This document shows positions 24,116-36,690 of a stretch of DNA of 64,000 bases, piece by piece; the stretch's first letter is position 1; each line of letters starts with the position of its first letter. A program made the translations under genes and the position numbers. The stretch lies in contig NC_064435.1 in assembly GCF_023343835.1 (NCBI RefSeq), forward strand, positions 75,216,134 to 75,280,133. The letters are read 5' to 3'. The notes below the pieces were generated by a model. It had not been told where the DNA came from. It made no database searches and was given only the letters and a program-made list of their open reading frames with translations. This stretch comes from Lagopus muta. Its lineage: Eukaryota > Chordata > Aves > Galliformes > Phasianidae.

Positions 24116-26919
24116 CTTTTTTTCTTTTCTCTGTTAATTAAAAGCTAACTGGTTTCACTGTTTCTTAAAATATCTCAGTACTATCATTACGATATCCTAT
24201 TTTATTTGGTTAATTTCTTTATCTTCGGTACTAGAATAAAAAGCTGTTCATAAGAAAAAAAATAGAAATCATAACAACTATTATATTGCGACTTTCACCA
24301 TCTGGATCTTGGTATTATTTACACAGTACCCTTACTTTTGTGATATTCTTTAGTCCATCAACGAATAATCCAATTTGAATTCACCTTTTGTAGATTACAG
24401 TACTGAATTAACCTGAGTTTAAATAGTTTCTCTTGAGTAACGTGTATCATATTTCCTTCAAGACAATGCAAACCAAGTATCAATATTGAAATATAGTGAG
24501 TAGCAATCTTTAGCAAAGATATTACATAGTTTCTTTTATTGTTATTCTTCAAAGGTATAATTTTAAAATATAGATACATTACAAGGGAAATCATAGTACT
24601 GTAATAGTATTATAGCTTGCAATGAATTGTGAAAGTAGTTTCATGAAAGGTTCAAACTGTGCTGTTAAATATAACTTAGTTATTCCTCGTGTAATAGGTT
24701 GTAAGAGCTTGAGAAGAAAAGTATCTTCAGTAGTCTGAAGCCATCATCTGAAGAAGCTACTATGTGACTGTAAATAGGTCAGTACTAATTTACTTCATTA
24801 AGTACTCAGACTCTCAGAATCTGATTAGAATTCCTTTCCTATATTATCCCACATAATTTAATTTATATATTAACTGTTGATAGCATATTTATACACTTAT
24901 AACAGTACCCTAATATTCATTGGGGATGCCAAGGATATGCAAGTTTAATCAGAGAACTATTACAAGTAATATATCTGTATAAAAAGCTGTATAATACAAC
25001 CTTAAACTTAGTCTTAAAATCTTAAAATATTTTCAGAAATAATAAAGCATTTTAGTATATTTACTTACATATAAATTAAAAGTATATTGACATGCAATAT
25101 ATAAAAAGGATTTTAGACATCATGGAAACGATATTCAGATTACATAAAGTGTAAAAAATTATATGAAAGGAAATGGTCTAATAATAAATGGGAACATGAA
25201 AGAAAACAGAGAAATTGAATATGCAAATGGGCTAGTAGAAATAGGCAGTCTCACTGGATATAAATTTTGTTGGTTTTTGGCAATTGTTATGTGCCATAGT
25301 TTCCTACTTTGCATCGATCTCCAAGGCTGACTTATATGACAATGAGTACTCATAGCTTTGTTAAAGTGATAACATTTCCCTTGGATACCCTTTTCAGTAG
25401 AAAATGATTGCTGGGGAGATTTCGACTATTCAGATATTGCACACCTAAAATAACTTTTATAGATGCTATGCATCCAAGAGCTATTGGACATACAATTTTA
25501 GGTGATTTTGCACATGGACAATGAATCCAAACATTCTTTTCCCTGTAACATTTTGGAAGAAATATGGAGGTGACGGGAAACTTAGAAGTCTGTCCCATAC
25601 AGAGGAAGAAAAGGTAATATTATATTCTTACTTCACATTCTATACTTCTACAGGCTGAAAAGCCAAAAAAAAAAAATAAAAAAATGTTGGAAGTTTACAG
25701 ATCATTGTTAGCTACATGGGAGATAAAGTCAGGGAATGTTTGATCTAAAATATTAGTTTGGTAATAATGCCAAAGAGATTGTAATCTTCCCACTCACATA
25801 TACTAATGTCCTGACATGTACTAACTGTTTGAAATATAGCTTTGGCAGAGGAAGAATAGTATCCATTCCATGAATGAATAGTTACAGAAATTGTCCTGGA
25901 AGATAATGAATGTATCTAATTTTAAAGAGATGCTGGAATGATCCTAAGTAAGATACAAGCTTAGCCTACTTTCTCACATTTTACTTAGAGTGCTTTATGC
26001 TAGATAATCAGCTAATATTAATCATTCAGGTACTATAAAATACATACAAGCCCTAGGGGCAATAATGTTACATTTATCTTACTGTGACAGAACTGGTGCA
26101 GAACTGCTTTAAGATGTCTGTATTCCTATAGTGTGTATAATGTCATCTGGAGTCACCCTGTGAGCATGTGGCAGACTAATCAATCCTTGGAGGTTGCCCC
26201 TTCTCTCGTCACCAGTGTAGGGAACATGTAATGGAGGCAGGAAGAGAAGAGACCTTAACTTTAAAGCAAATGCAAATCAGATATTTGAGATATTTGAAAA
26301 GAGCTGCATTTGCTCAGTGAGAACCGGTGGCTGACAGCAGAAGTTTTTCACTAGCTGTGTAATCCATTTAGCACTTTTTTATATTTTGTTATAACAGCCT
26401 TTTCCTCCATATATGTTAAATCACCCAAAGCATATGGAACTCAACAGTGCCAAAACTGACAGCTGCTTGAAATAATACACATGAAAACTCTAATTTTCAT
26501 GGTGTTTTGCTATTTGGCTTGCTTGTCTCATTGCTTCAGTTAATCATCATTCATAATTACAACACCGAGTATGTGGTATTTCCTAGGTTTTTGCCAGATT
26601 GAAAATCAAGGCCGTTTCAAATTACTAGTGGGTCAGTTTTATTTAGTACAGGTACTGTCAAACTATTTTGTGATGTGATCTTTATGGGATAGAATCTATG
26701 TGATCTAACCTGTTGTTAGCTTTGTATCCACGTTTCACTTTTAAAATGCAATTTTTGTGTATATGTGTAGTCACAGACATTTGTATTTGAATAAATTTTC
26801 TGTAATTGTAATTTCTTTAATTAAGAAAACTGAAGATGGGTTAATCTGGAGCTTGATTTTAACTTACTTGTCCTAAATAGAATAAAAAATTCAGACATAC
26901 TACTATGATTTTCACGTAT

Positions 26920-27135
26920 TCATGGAATGATAGAATCATAGAATGGTTTGTGCAGGAAGAATCTTTAAAGACCATCTAGTCCATCTGCTCTGCCGTGAGA
27001 AGGGACATCTTTCAGAAGATCAGGTTGCTCAAAGCCCCATCCAAGCTGGCCCCAATTTCCAGGGATGAAACATCCATAACTTCTTAGGGTAACTTCTTCC
27101 AGTGCCTCATCATCATCTTTGTGAAGAGTTTCTAT
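26920..27135 (-). mobile_element. CR1 LINE fragment (3' end)
   Basis: It starts with the reverse-complemented CR1 tail (ATGATAGAATCATAGAATGG) and continues through GACCATCTAGTCCATCTGCT, CATCCAAGCTGGCC and CTTCCAGTGCCTCATCATCA. It is about 215 bp, minus orientation, diverged and non-coding. Confidence 0.9.
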
Positions 27136-28370
27136 TGTGAAGAATTGCAATGAATTATCATTCAGTGGAGATCAGACAGTCACTGACTGTAAAATAGAAC
27201 TTTTCCTTTTTCTTTTTTTTTTTTTTTTCTTTTTTTCTTTTTTTCTTTTTTTCTTTCTCTCTCTAATATTCTAGAAATTGTTTTTATGGTGCTAGGAAAA
27301 TCTGGATGATGAAAGTTCAGAAACGAGTTCACAAATGACAAAAAATGTAGAAAGCATTCAAAGGAAATGGCTTCTCTTCCAATAGTTTTATACTGCTGTT
27401 TTTCATGTGCTTTGTTGGAATTAATCCTGATATATGCTAATGGAAGAAGCAGCAAATTACATCCTAGGTCTTCAGATATCATTTCAAAGAACAGTTTGAT
27501 ACACCTTGGCATATTCAGCTTCAAGCAATTAAAGATTTGAAAACTAAACTGGAGTCTCAATTACTAAAAAGATTGCATGTATTTAAAAAGGAAATTAAAA
27601 TTAATTCTCCCTGAACTAATATGTATCAATCAGATGAAAATTCAATGCTCTTTTGGCTGTTCTAATTAGATACATTGTTCATACTGAGATCAATGCATCT
27701 TGTAAATATTTAGATGCTGCTAATTTTAAACTTCTGGAATTCTGTAAAATCTGAATGTTCTTGGTCATGTTATCATCTCATGGCTGTTCTTGGATCTTTG
27801 AGACAAAGAAAGGACTACTCTGATTTGGTAAAGACCTGCAGTCAGTGGAGAAGAATTATTCTGGGTATTAGCCCAGAAAAAAATAGCCTCTAGAGAAATT
27901 GTGCCAACAACACAGGAGACATAAATATTTTCTATGGGAGAATATAGGATTTATTTTACACATGGTTATACACAGGCACAGAAGATAAATATGTATTATA
28001 CATATATAATTTAAAAATTAAGTTTAAACTTCATTTAAAAATATAGTTTAAAAATTAAGTATAACTGACTATTACGAAATAATTTAAAAATTTGTATATG
28101 GAGCTTATGTTCTAATTTTCTACATGTCAGAATGAGAGTTGTCCCTATCAGACTTATAGCGGGTTATAACTACCTTTATAAGACTTTATGCAGATGCACT
28201 AATGCTCCAAAAACTTTTCTAACCTCTTCTTGGTGGAATTTGGTCTCTCATTCAAAACATTTTGCCATGACTGCCTTCTTCTATTCTGCCATTACAGTCT
28301 GTCTGTTTTCTCCATTCTTAAACTTCTTTTGCAAACTTTTGTCCTTTATGTACATGTGGCAAATAAATTA
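27136..28370. other. Gene-free DNA with a pyrimidine tract
   Basis: A T-rich/CT tract lies at about 27201-27263; its complement makes the minus strand look lysine-rich. No gene recognised. Confidence 0.6.
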
Positions 28371-28426
28371 ATAAAATAAAATAAAATAAAATAAAATAAA
28401 ATAAAATAAAATAAAATAAAATAAAA
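28371..28426. repeat. (ATAAA)n microsatellite
   Basis: About eleven uninterrupted ATAAA units, 56 bp. Confidence 0.97.
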
Positions 28427-28778
28427 CCAAAACATTGTACAGAAAGTGATGAAAAACATATTACAAATTCGTAATTCATTTTAAAATTCTTCTTGAGGAG
28501 CCAGCTTCTCCTCCAAGGAAGTTGCATTCTAACTATTACAAGTATTTCAAATGTGTATTGTGCACATCTCAAACACATACTAGGCATTATGCCTTATGCT
28601 AAATAACAAGGTTGTATCTCAAGTTCATCTGAGCAATCTTAACAGCTGGTCTCAGAGGCAAACTTGCTGCTGCCAAAGATTTCCTCCAGCAGAAGAAAAC
28701 GTGCTTCTGTTGCTCCCATTGCAATAACTGATCCACTGATTTTTTTATCTTTTTTTTTAGCAAATACAACTGAAAGCT

Positions 28779-28983
28779 GAAGGAAGGAAGGAAGGAAGGA
28801 AGGAAGGAAGGAAGGAAGGAAGGAAGGAAGGAAGGAAGGAAGGAAGGAAGGAAGGAAGGAAGGAAGGAAGGAAGGAAGGAAGGAAGGAAGGAAGGAAGGA
28901 AGGAAGGAAGGAAGGAAGGAAGGAAGGAAGGAAGGAAGGAAGGAAGGAAGGAAGGAAGGAAGGAAGGAAGGAAGGAAGGAAGG
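28779..28983. repeat. Long perfect (GGAA)n microsatellite
   Basis: About 205 bp of uninterrupted GGAA tetranucleotide, near 51 units, with no visible interruption. Each unit carries the ETS-family core. On the minus strand it reads as a Leu-Pro-Ser-Phe periodic peptide within a chance open frame. It lies about 15.6 kb from the CDH7 stop codon. Confidence 0.98.
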
Positions 28984-30610
28984 GAGTCAATGCCCTGGAG
29001 TCAAGCAGAGGGAGATAGTAGCAGTGTAAATGATCCTGATGGCTGTAGTTAATCCAAAAGGCAAGGTGGATTAGCTTGACCTCAGCGCTGCACTGATATG
29101 GCCATATATACTTTGGAGTGTTGAGTTTTAGTCCCATCATTCTGAAATGCAGAAAGGATGTATTTATGTAAACTTCTGAACACCACATAAGATTTTTGTC
29201 TTCAGATAGGCACTCCACAACACAGAGATAGACATAGAAAGCTTATAAGAAAATGAATGAAATGAAAATGTAAAGACCAGCAGCAATTCCAACCAGAGTA
29301 CAACCTCAAAACACAATTTAATCAAATCTATTTAATACGCAACACCTCTTCAGCAGGTTTTTGCTTTGTTTCAATGAAACATGCTTCTATTATTCACGTG
29401 AAGTCAATGTCTTTCCATGCAAGTACCTGCATATTGTTAGCGCTATTGAAATGGTTTATTTCTTTTCTGTATTTTGGTCACAATTTATTATGTTATTATA
29501 ATAGTTGTTAAAATTTACCTCTTCTTTATAAGTTTGAGAAAATACATATTTTAATGTTTGATCCTTCTCATGCTCTGTAGGAAAGTGATAACATATAGTA
29601 GTGTAAGGAATAAGTTACTAGAATGGAGTTTTTCCTAAATTCTTTTTAATTGCTGAAGTAAATAAGTTTCATATTCACACATGGTGTCTGCATCAAGACT
29701 GATAACTAATGCTTTACCTAGCAAAAAAAAGAAGAGTCAAGAAAGATGAGGCTTTTTCAGTCTTAAACTAGACTTAAGTTTTATTTAACTGAAGTGGAAT
29801 TTTTTTCAAACTTGTTTTATTTGTAATTAAAAAAAAAAAAAACTTTCTGTAATTTACTGTCTTAGAATATACATGTTATGCATAAATAGCAATGAGCCAA
29901 TTTTCAAATTCATGACTGGAAATGTTTCTCCAAAGGCCCCTAAAAACAGGAAACAAAAAACCTCAAAACCCACTCAGTGACAGATGTGCATGCATGACCT
30001 CTGGTCACCTATATTCCTTGTCCATCTGTTTGGGTGGCATTATGTTTAATCACAAGTAAATTGAAGCCTTCCACAGGAGTATTGCGGTTTGGCAAAAATA
30101 AGTTCAGAAGTAACAGTTTGTATTAAGCTACATGTGCCATTTTTCCTCTAGGCCAGCACTGAATGTTAGTAGATGCCTCCTGCATTTAATCACATCTGTT
30201 CAGTTCTTAGCCAAATCTAGTAAATGATCAGAATAGAAGCAAAACAGTACAGATAGTCAAGCTTTGCAGAACAGGTTGCATAGCAGCGGGTGTTCAAGAA
30301 AGTCAGAATTCAGGTCTTTCTTGACTTGACTTTAATAGATAAGGTCTCCCTCACAAAATGATGCCATTCACTTTATAATGCAAACTCTCCCACACTGCCA
30401 GTAAAAAGGAGAAGCAGAGAAAACTCTGAAAAAATGCCTGAGATAACAAACTAGCATGAAAAGTAAGAAGTTGATAGGGCGTAACATCCACAGAAATAAG
30501 CTGTGAAACACCTTTTCAAAAGGTTTACCAGAAATAAGGATTTGTGCTTTTCAAGGGAAAATCCTGCCTGCTTTTTTTTAAACAACAACAACAAAAACAA
30601 CAACAACAAC

Positions 30611-30641
<31 letters not shown>

Positions 30642-31333
30642 CAAACAAAAAAAAACAACAGAAGAAGATATCTAAAGAAAAAATCTCTAATGTTTACCTG
30701 TAAGGAGCATGAGAGCATGTCAATATTTTATTTTGTTCTGTTAAAATGCAAAATAACTAAATCACACTTCCTTCAAAATTTGCATGGAGAAAATGAGATC
30801 TGCTTCACTGCTACAGATGTTATGATGCCAGAAGTTGAGTCAGCTAAATTAGGTGTTCAATTACCATGTTTTAGAAAGCAGTTTTTCCTGGATAATACTC
30901 TGTACAAGATTACTTTTTTTTTTTTTTTTTTTTTTTTCCAGCTTGAAAAATATGCCTTCTGCAACCATTGATACAGCTTCCTTAGAAAATTATATGTCCA
31001 TTTTTCTAGACTATGAATGCCTTAATGAAGAATGAATCACCTTTGAAGGAAATGTGTTTTGGGAAAGCTTTCAACACCACTGTATTTTCATTTCATAGTA
31101 TTTGAAAAAAAACCTACATCTTTTAATCATACATGTGATTTTCTGAGGAAAGATGCTAGAATAGCCATGGGTTTAGGCATTAGAAGGTTTAACTGACCAG
31201 GAACGTCTAAGTCCTGAATAGGATGCCATTGCCTGCTGAAAATGAGCTAAAAAATTCCGAGAGTTCATCCAGAAGAGATGCTGAAGAGAATCCCAAGATG
31301 TCATTGTGCAGTCTGTATACTGTGTAGTCTATA
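28984..31333. other. Gene-free AT-rich intergenic DNA
   Basis: Contains the AAC/AAAAC repeat (30580-30660) and a T run of 24 (30914-30937). No gene or recognised transposon. Confidence 0.6.
30580..30660. repeat. Compound (AAC)n/(AAAAC)n simple repeat
   Basis: AAC units followed by about five AAAAC units and further AC-punctuated A runs, about 80 bp. Confidence 0.93.
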
Positions 31334-31590
31334 GATCGCTACAAAAGTATGTTTCCTGTCTAGTTTCATGGAAACAACAATATAATAAAGAGCACAATAA
31401 CACTGTTTGATAGAGCAATATCTCTGCTACAAAATATTGTTTTGCAGCATAGTCAGCTCTATTATCTATGCATTTTTTCCCAGCAATGAATAAGAGCCTG
31501 CATGCTGTGCTCATAAAAATCTGCACCAGAAGAGGTGACCCATTGTTTCACAGCTGCTATGATGGCGTCTTTGGTAGGAAAATGTCACAG
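31334..31590 (-). mobile_element. Mariner-type DNA transposon, partial copy 3
   Basis: The left end GATCGCTACAAAAGTATG follows a TA (31332-31333) and aligns with the left end of copy 2. The body aligns with copy 2 through CCAGCAATGAATAAGAGCCT (CCAGCAGTGAACAAGAGCTT in copy 2) and GGTGACCCATTGTTTCACAG. On the minus strand it is a broken C-terminal transposase remnant. Similarity is lost at about 31590, so the other half is missing or too diverged. It has the same orientation as copy 2. Confidence 0.78.
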
Positions 31591-32324
31591 TTCATCTTGT
31601 CTTTCTATACAGTGGGTGTGGTAGGACAGCACAGCCTGGCGATTTGCTGCATGGCCTTCAAACTGTTATGGGGTCTTGTGCTACACTGTTGCAAGAGAGA
31701 GATGTTAATTTTTTTTCTGTTTCTAATTCTTAGTACTTTACAAATTACATTTATAGTGCTACTGTGGAACATCTAGTACTTGTGTATCCTTTACGTAAAA
31801 GACTTATAATAATACAGTTGAAAAAAACTATGATTCCAACAATCTAATAATTCATGTAGAAGGAATTAATGCTCTCATTACGTGATTGAGCCCAAAATAT
31901 TAAATTGAAAGCAGTTTGGTAGTACTGTTGCTTAATATGACTGCTGAAAAGATCATAGTCCGATTTTAAAAAATAAAATAAAATAAAATAGTAATGATAA
32001 TATTGTTTGGGAGGGAGGAGAACAAAGATACAAATCAAAAGATGAGGATTTGAAGTAAAAAGTATCTTGATTTCCAAATATATCATTACACTACTCTGTG
32101 ATCTTACTTCCCTGCTTGGTTTAATGAGTTGCTCCATCAAATATAAACAAAAAATCTAGAAGTGTTTTTTATGTCCTGATCTGTTATTCCAAGGCAAGAA
32201 CTCACTAAGATAAAATAGTGCAAGTATCTCTGAATAAGCTAAACTAATAAACATTTTCTGTCATGATGTAACTTGCTCTCTTCCACACCTGAAACCAATA
32301 CTTAAATAAAAAGCTGTGGTTAGC
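31591..32324. other. Gene-free AT-rich intergenic DNA
   Basis: A short AAAAT repeat lies at about 31967-31990. The 31595-31690 segment is less AT-rich but is not recognised. No gene seen. Confidence 0.55.
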
Positions 32325-32435
32325 ATTGTGGTTTCACCCTGATGAACAGCTGAACTCCACCACTTCCGGAGTGGAAGAAAACACAATGAAAAAAGCGTTC
32401 ATGAACTGAGACAAGGACAGCAAGTTCACCCACCC
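32325..32435 (-). mobile_element. ERVL-type LTR piece (3' end of LTR)
   Basis: In antisense it resembles the terminal part of the avian ERVL-type LTR. The matching parts are GTGGTTTCACCCTGATGAAC with GAACTCCACCACTT near the end, and further in TTCATGAACTGAGACAAGGA followed by CAGC, which matches the LTR block that precedes the tail. It is short and diverged. The call relies on remembered motifs. Confidence 0.6.
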
Positions 32436-35400
32436 ACAGTTCTAGATGGTTAATGTTTTTAAAATGATTTTGTCTAGAAAATAAATGTGGTGTTCTAGTT
32501 CAAAGTCCCTGTGCTATTTCATATACCTCTTAGTCATATAATAGCATAGCTTGTGCAGTCAAAAATCTATACCAAACGTTTAGTGAGCAACTTCATCTTT
32601 GTAAAATTAATACTTCTAATGATACGTTGAAATTTGAACTAGCTGTACTTCAATAAGAGAAAATTGATATTCCAGTGCACTGGAACTGTCATGACCTATA
32701 CTTGTTTTTCTCAAGTCCTTTATTGGATTCCTGCATACTTTTTGAAATTTCTTTTGCTCATTGTGTGCAGTTAAGATAGGAGACAAGAGTTTAGTTTGAG
32801 AAGATCTTGGCAATGTCATAATATTTAACCTACTTCCTGTTTTACATATTGTAAAAATAAACTGCAGTTTGCTGTATGTCAAGATAACTTTTTTCTTCAA
32901 GAATTAACAATAAAGCATTAGGTCATAATTGGTAGCTTTTAAATTTAGCATCTCATTTTTTTATTTGAATATACTCAAGAAAATATGACTGATATATGCT
33001 GATCTTTGCATATTCAGCAGAAGAGATTATGTCTTCCATAAGCATTAGAAATACAGGGCTGAAAGTCAGAACTTTTTTAGTGTATAGAGTATTCTGCAGA
33101 CAGATATGCTTGAATCTCCCCTTAGTGGCCTGGTGTTTTCAAAATGTGTATCTTTTAGGAAAAACACTTAACAAAGAAGATCATAAAATGGACCATGTTT
33201 GTATAATTTTTGCCATCTTCTGGATAAGATAACACCAACCTGTAACCAAGTATATTGAAATCATTAAATGCAATGTGTTATGAGCGTGTATAGGACTGAT
33301 TTTCAAAGAAATTAAGAAATAGTAATTGTAATTTTCACTGAAAAATAGCAGTGTCAGTCAGAGATATGGGAGATCTTCAGTCATAGAAATTCCAGACAAA
33401 AATACATGTAGTTGTCAATTTTACATAATTTTTTGGAGACTAATTTAAAGTGAAAACAAGCTGCATTGCTTCTGGTTGCTTTTATGAATCAGGACAGATG
33501 TTGAAGTTCCACTGTCTTTTTTGGTTTTCTTATTTCTTTCCTGCTCTTTTCCCTATCCATCTGACACAGAAAACAAGTTAATGAAACTTCCCTTTGGAAT
33601 GACACCAGGATATAGTAGTAAAATCTACTGCAAAGTCTTTTTGAACTTAATTATCTTCATGCCCAGAACACAGATTAGTTTATGACCAGCTATACTTAAG
33701 AAAATTAAGAAATATGTAGTCTTGTGTTTTACATTTTTTAGCTCTGTAAGAGATCTTCACTGAGGAATATATGAGGGACTGGTGGATTTTTAGAATGAAT
33801 AAACAAGTTGATTTTTACCTTGTACATACCGGTTTCTCAAATGCAGTATATTATAATAGGAAGTTCTTATTTATTTATATGTTTTATCTTTGCCTGTTCT
33901 CTTTCTGTACTGAATGGTGCATGACAAAATCCACTCTAACTGTGAAAGTGATGGGAAACTCAGATACCATGAAGTAGTTGATTTTGATTAATTGAGATTG
34001 GATGCTGTTGAAATTACATGAACATTTCCTTACAGTAAATCAAATTCCATTGCCAGACTTAGGACTCTACTTTATTTAATATCAACAACAGAATATCAAG
34101 TTACCAAGAGGTTCTAGGGCCTAAAAACTTTGAAGTAGTTTGTGGATGTCATCATCTGACTTCTGTGTTTGTCAAAACTGAACTGAACCTCTCAACTGCT
34201 TGAGGTGTATCTACTGCTAACGGGAGAAAAAACCTAACTGATGATAGAAAAAATGTCTGCCATTTTCAAAAGTAATGCAGTAATATTCTACTGTTATATT
34301 ATTTTAATAATTTGTGTTATACTTACACAGCTCAAGAATCAGTGGAACTTATTGTTCAGCTCCTGTTATTTTATAAATAAGATTGAATTTATCCTATTGT
34401 GGAATGAATTGATGTTCATCCATTTTATACTGTTTAGTTGCTAGGCAAAAACTGGAGTGCTCCCCTCTCCTGTCTGGCATTTTCCTTTTAAAAATGAATT
34501 GGTTTCCCTTTAATAGATTATGTAAGATTATTTGTGCATTAAATGGCTTAGAATTTTATAAATAGATGACACTGACTGGAAGGAGTTATTTTCAGTGTGT
34601 TTACACAGGCAGTATGTGCGTACAAATGTCGATTAATATTGCTTTTAGTTATATAATTAAATTAATGGATGTAATCACAGAAATGTTTAGTCTTCATTGA
34701 AAAGGAGAAAAGTGATAAATAACTATAAAGCTGTAGATCTGCTATCCAAACTGTGAATATTCTTGTTAGCTTCGTAGATTATTATTTTTTCTCCTTAACA
34801 AACTTTGAGAAAGATTTTCTCTTCTTTTCCAATTAGAGCTTTTTATAGGTACACTCAAATCTGTTCTTGGTGTTTTCAACAAAGCCTACTGCCATTCTAG
34901 TTAATTGTATTAAGGCATACTTGTGTTTTGTAACACATGCTTTTCTTGATGATGAAAGCGCTAGCATCTTTTAGTAATGAAGAACAATCAATCATCTTTA
35001 TAGTGTTGGAGCTATACAGACTCCAACCTTCAAAGCAGATACTCTGAGGGTTGTTTGGTCTCTTAACTAAAATACACTCTTTCAGTTTGAAAGCTTGTTT
35101 TATATCTGCAAGAATAATGTTATGTCCTGAACCAAATGTAGAAGGCTAAATCATTTTTATCCAAGTAGTTTCGCTTTAGAAATTTGGTATTATTCTGATA
35201 GTCAAGATGAATAAAGGGAAGCTTTATATGAGTCAAAACATGCCTGTGAATCAAGTCACAACGAGCAAACATTCATAGTTTTACTAACTAATCCCAGGGT
35301 GTATTTCTATTCTGTCATGTAACAACTATCAAATCCCATTTGAGACTGAGTCATAGGCCTCTGAAAGAGACTATAGTGAATTTTGAGGTGCATATCCCTA

Positions 35401-36559
35401 GAATTAAGTTTTATCTCTCTTTTCTCCTGCTTTGCAACTCAGTTGGGCAATAAGAGATTTCAAAATATACAGGTTTACAAACAGGATTCATCTTTGTAAA
35501 GAGGACATCCAGCTTCTCTCTGGATCTTGTTCTCCCTTAGGAGTTGATTTATTTGTCCTTTAATTGTACTGGTCACTAAGTACAAACTACAAAGATTCTA
35601 ATACCCCTAGCATTTGGATTTCTCTTCTCTCCACTTGTGTTCCACCTGTATTTTCCATCTGTACAAAACATTGGATAAAGAGACTGTTCTGAGCTTAAAC
35701 CTGTGATTAATGAATGGCTAATCATATCTAAGTGGACACAATATTCAGCGGTTCTAGATACTTACTGAGAAACCTCTTGTGTTCGTGGATCTGAAATGTC
35801 AAAGGGAAATCTGGAGATATTTTCCAGAAGAAATTGAAGTGTGTTAAGTCTTGAGATCCAGTATTTTTGCCCTACTTAGCTCAATGGGAATAACTTAATT
35901 GACACTAAAAAATAAAAAACACAATCTCCTATTCAACATCTTGCTACGTAACACTGGATATGAATCTTCTATTCAAACTGCCTTTTGTGATAGCCTTTCC
36001 TCTCTCTCTTTCTCCATCAGTACTCCATTATCTTAAAACAAAGGAAATACTAAATGACACGGGCAAGGGCTTAAAGTTCTGTGCCCAGATGGGAGAAAAT
36101 TCAGGAAAGTGAGTCTTTATGGTAGGACAGGTCAAGTGCACTTGGAAAAGCCAATAAACTATCCAGAATTGAACTAAAACTAAAAAGAAAATGAAACTGT
36201 GTGTAAACATCTGATGTGAGAGAGGAGCACTGGATGAAGATGCCCAGGTGCTGGTAAGAGAGATTGCAGGGGTGGCCTCTGTTAGAAGAGAGGGCACATT
36301 GTGAGGAGAAAGGACTGTCAGGAAGGAACTGCTGGGGTCAGACATCAGCTCCATTCTCCAGCCTGTGTGCTGCCGGAAGGGAGTTGGGAATGGAGGAGTG
36401 AAGCTTGGCCTGGGGAAAAACATTTGGTGAGAGATAGATGTTTTACTTTTTGTCTTTTATTTCCCTTTACCTAACATATTTTAATTATCAGGAAATTTAA
36501 TTTATTTTACGCAATGTAAGTTTATTTTGTCCATCGTGGTAATTGATAAGCAATCTTGT
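32436..36559. other. Gene-free AT-rich intergenic DNA
   Basis: No gene or clear transposon over most of this stretch. From 36028 to 36423 the minus strand is open for about 131 codons in a less AT-rich patch. Its composition is Pro/Ser-rich with no domain recognised, and it adjoins the LTR-like segment after 36560, so an old repeat is more likely than a gene. Confidence 0.5.
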
Positions 36560-36690
36560 TTTATCTCAACCCTCTCAGCTTCTAAAACTACTCATTTAGC
36601 CTCCTGTCTTGTAGTAGTGGATGAGTGAACAGCTGGGTGGGTGTCTAGCAGATGGTCAAGGTCAATCCACCACAGCATGATAACCATACC
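36560..36690 (+). mobile_element. ERVL-type LTR piece (3' end of LTR)
   Basis: The plus strand carries TTGTTTTATCTCAACCCTCT and then GAGTGAACAGCTGGGTGGGT and GGTCAAGGTCAATCCACCAC, the order seen in the terminal part of avian ERVL-type LTRs. The upstream boundary is unclear and may reach into 36430-36560. No retroviral gene is adjacent. Confidence 0.6.

Larger units (their letters stand above)
22677..26919. other. Gene-free AT-rich intergenic DNA with simple repeats
   Basis: Contains TTTG repeats (23011-23042), a TC repeat (24084-24110), a GT run near 23781-23792, and an octamer pair at 26270-26312. No gene is recognised. Short open frames on the minus strand at 25159-25598 have no family resemblance. 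Confidence 0.55.

Noticed and set aside
27180..27560. Minus-strand 126-codon frame with a lysine-rich end
   Set aside because: The lysine-rich part is the complement of a T-rich simple repeat, and the rest has no family resemblance.
28757..29218. Minus-strand open frame of 153 codons with a Leu-Pro-Ser-Phe repeat
   Set aside because: The frame is open only because the GGAA microsatellite has no stop in any frame; there is no domain or gene context.
36028..36423. Minus-strand 131-codon Pro/Ser-rich frame as a new gene
   Set aside because: No recognised domain, no splice or promoter context, and it adjoins an LTR-like segment; a repeat or chance frame is more likely.
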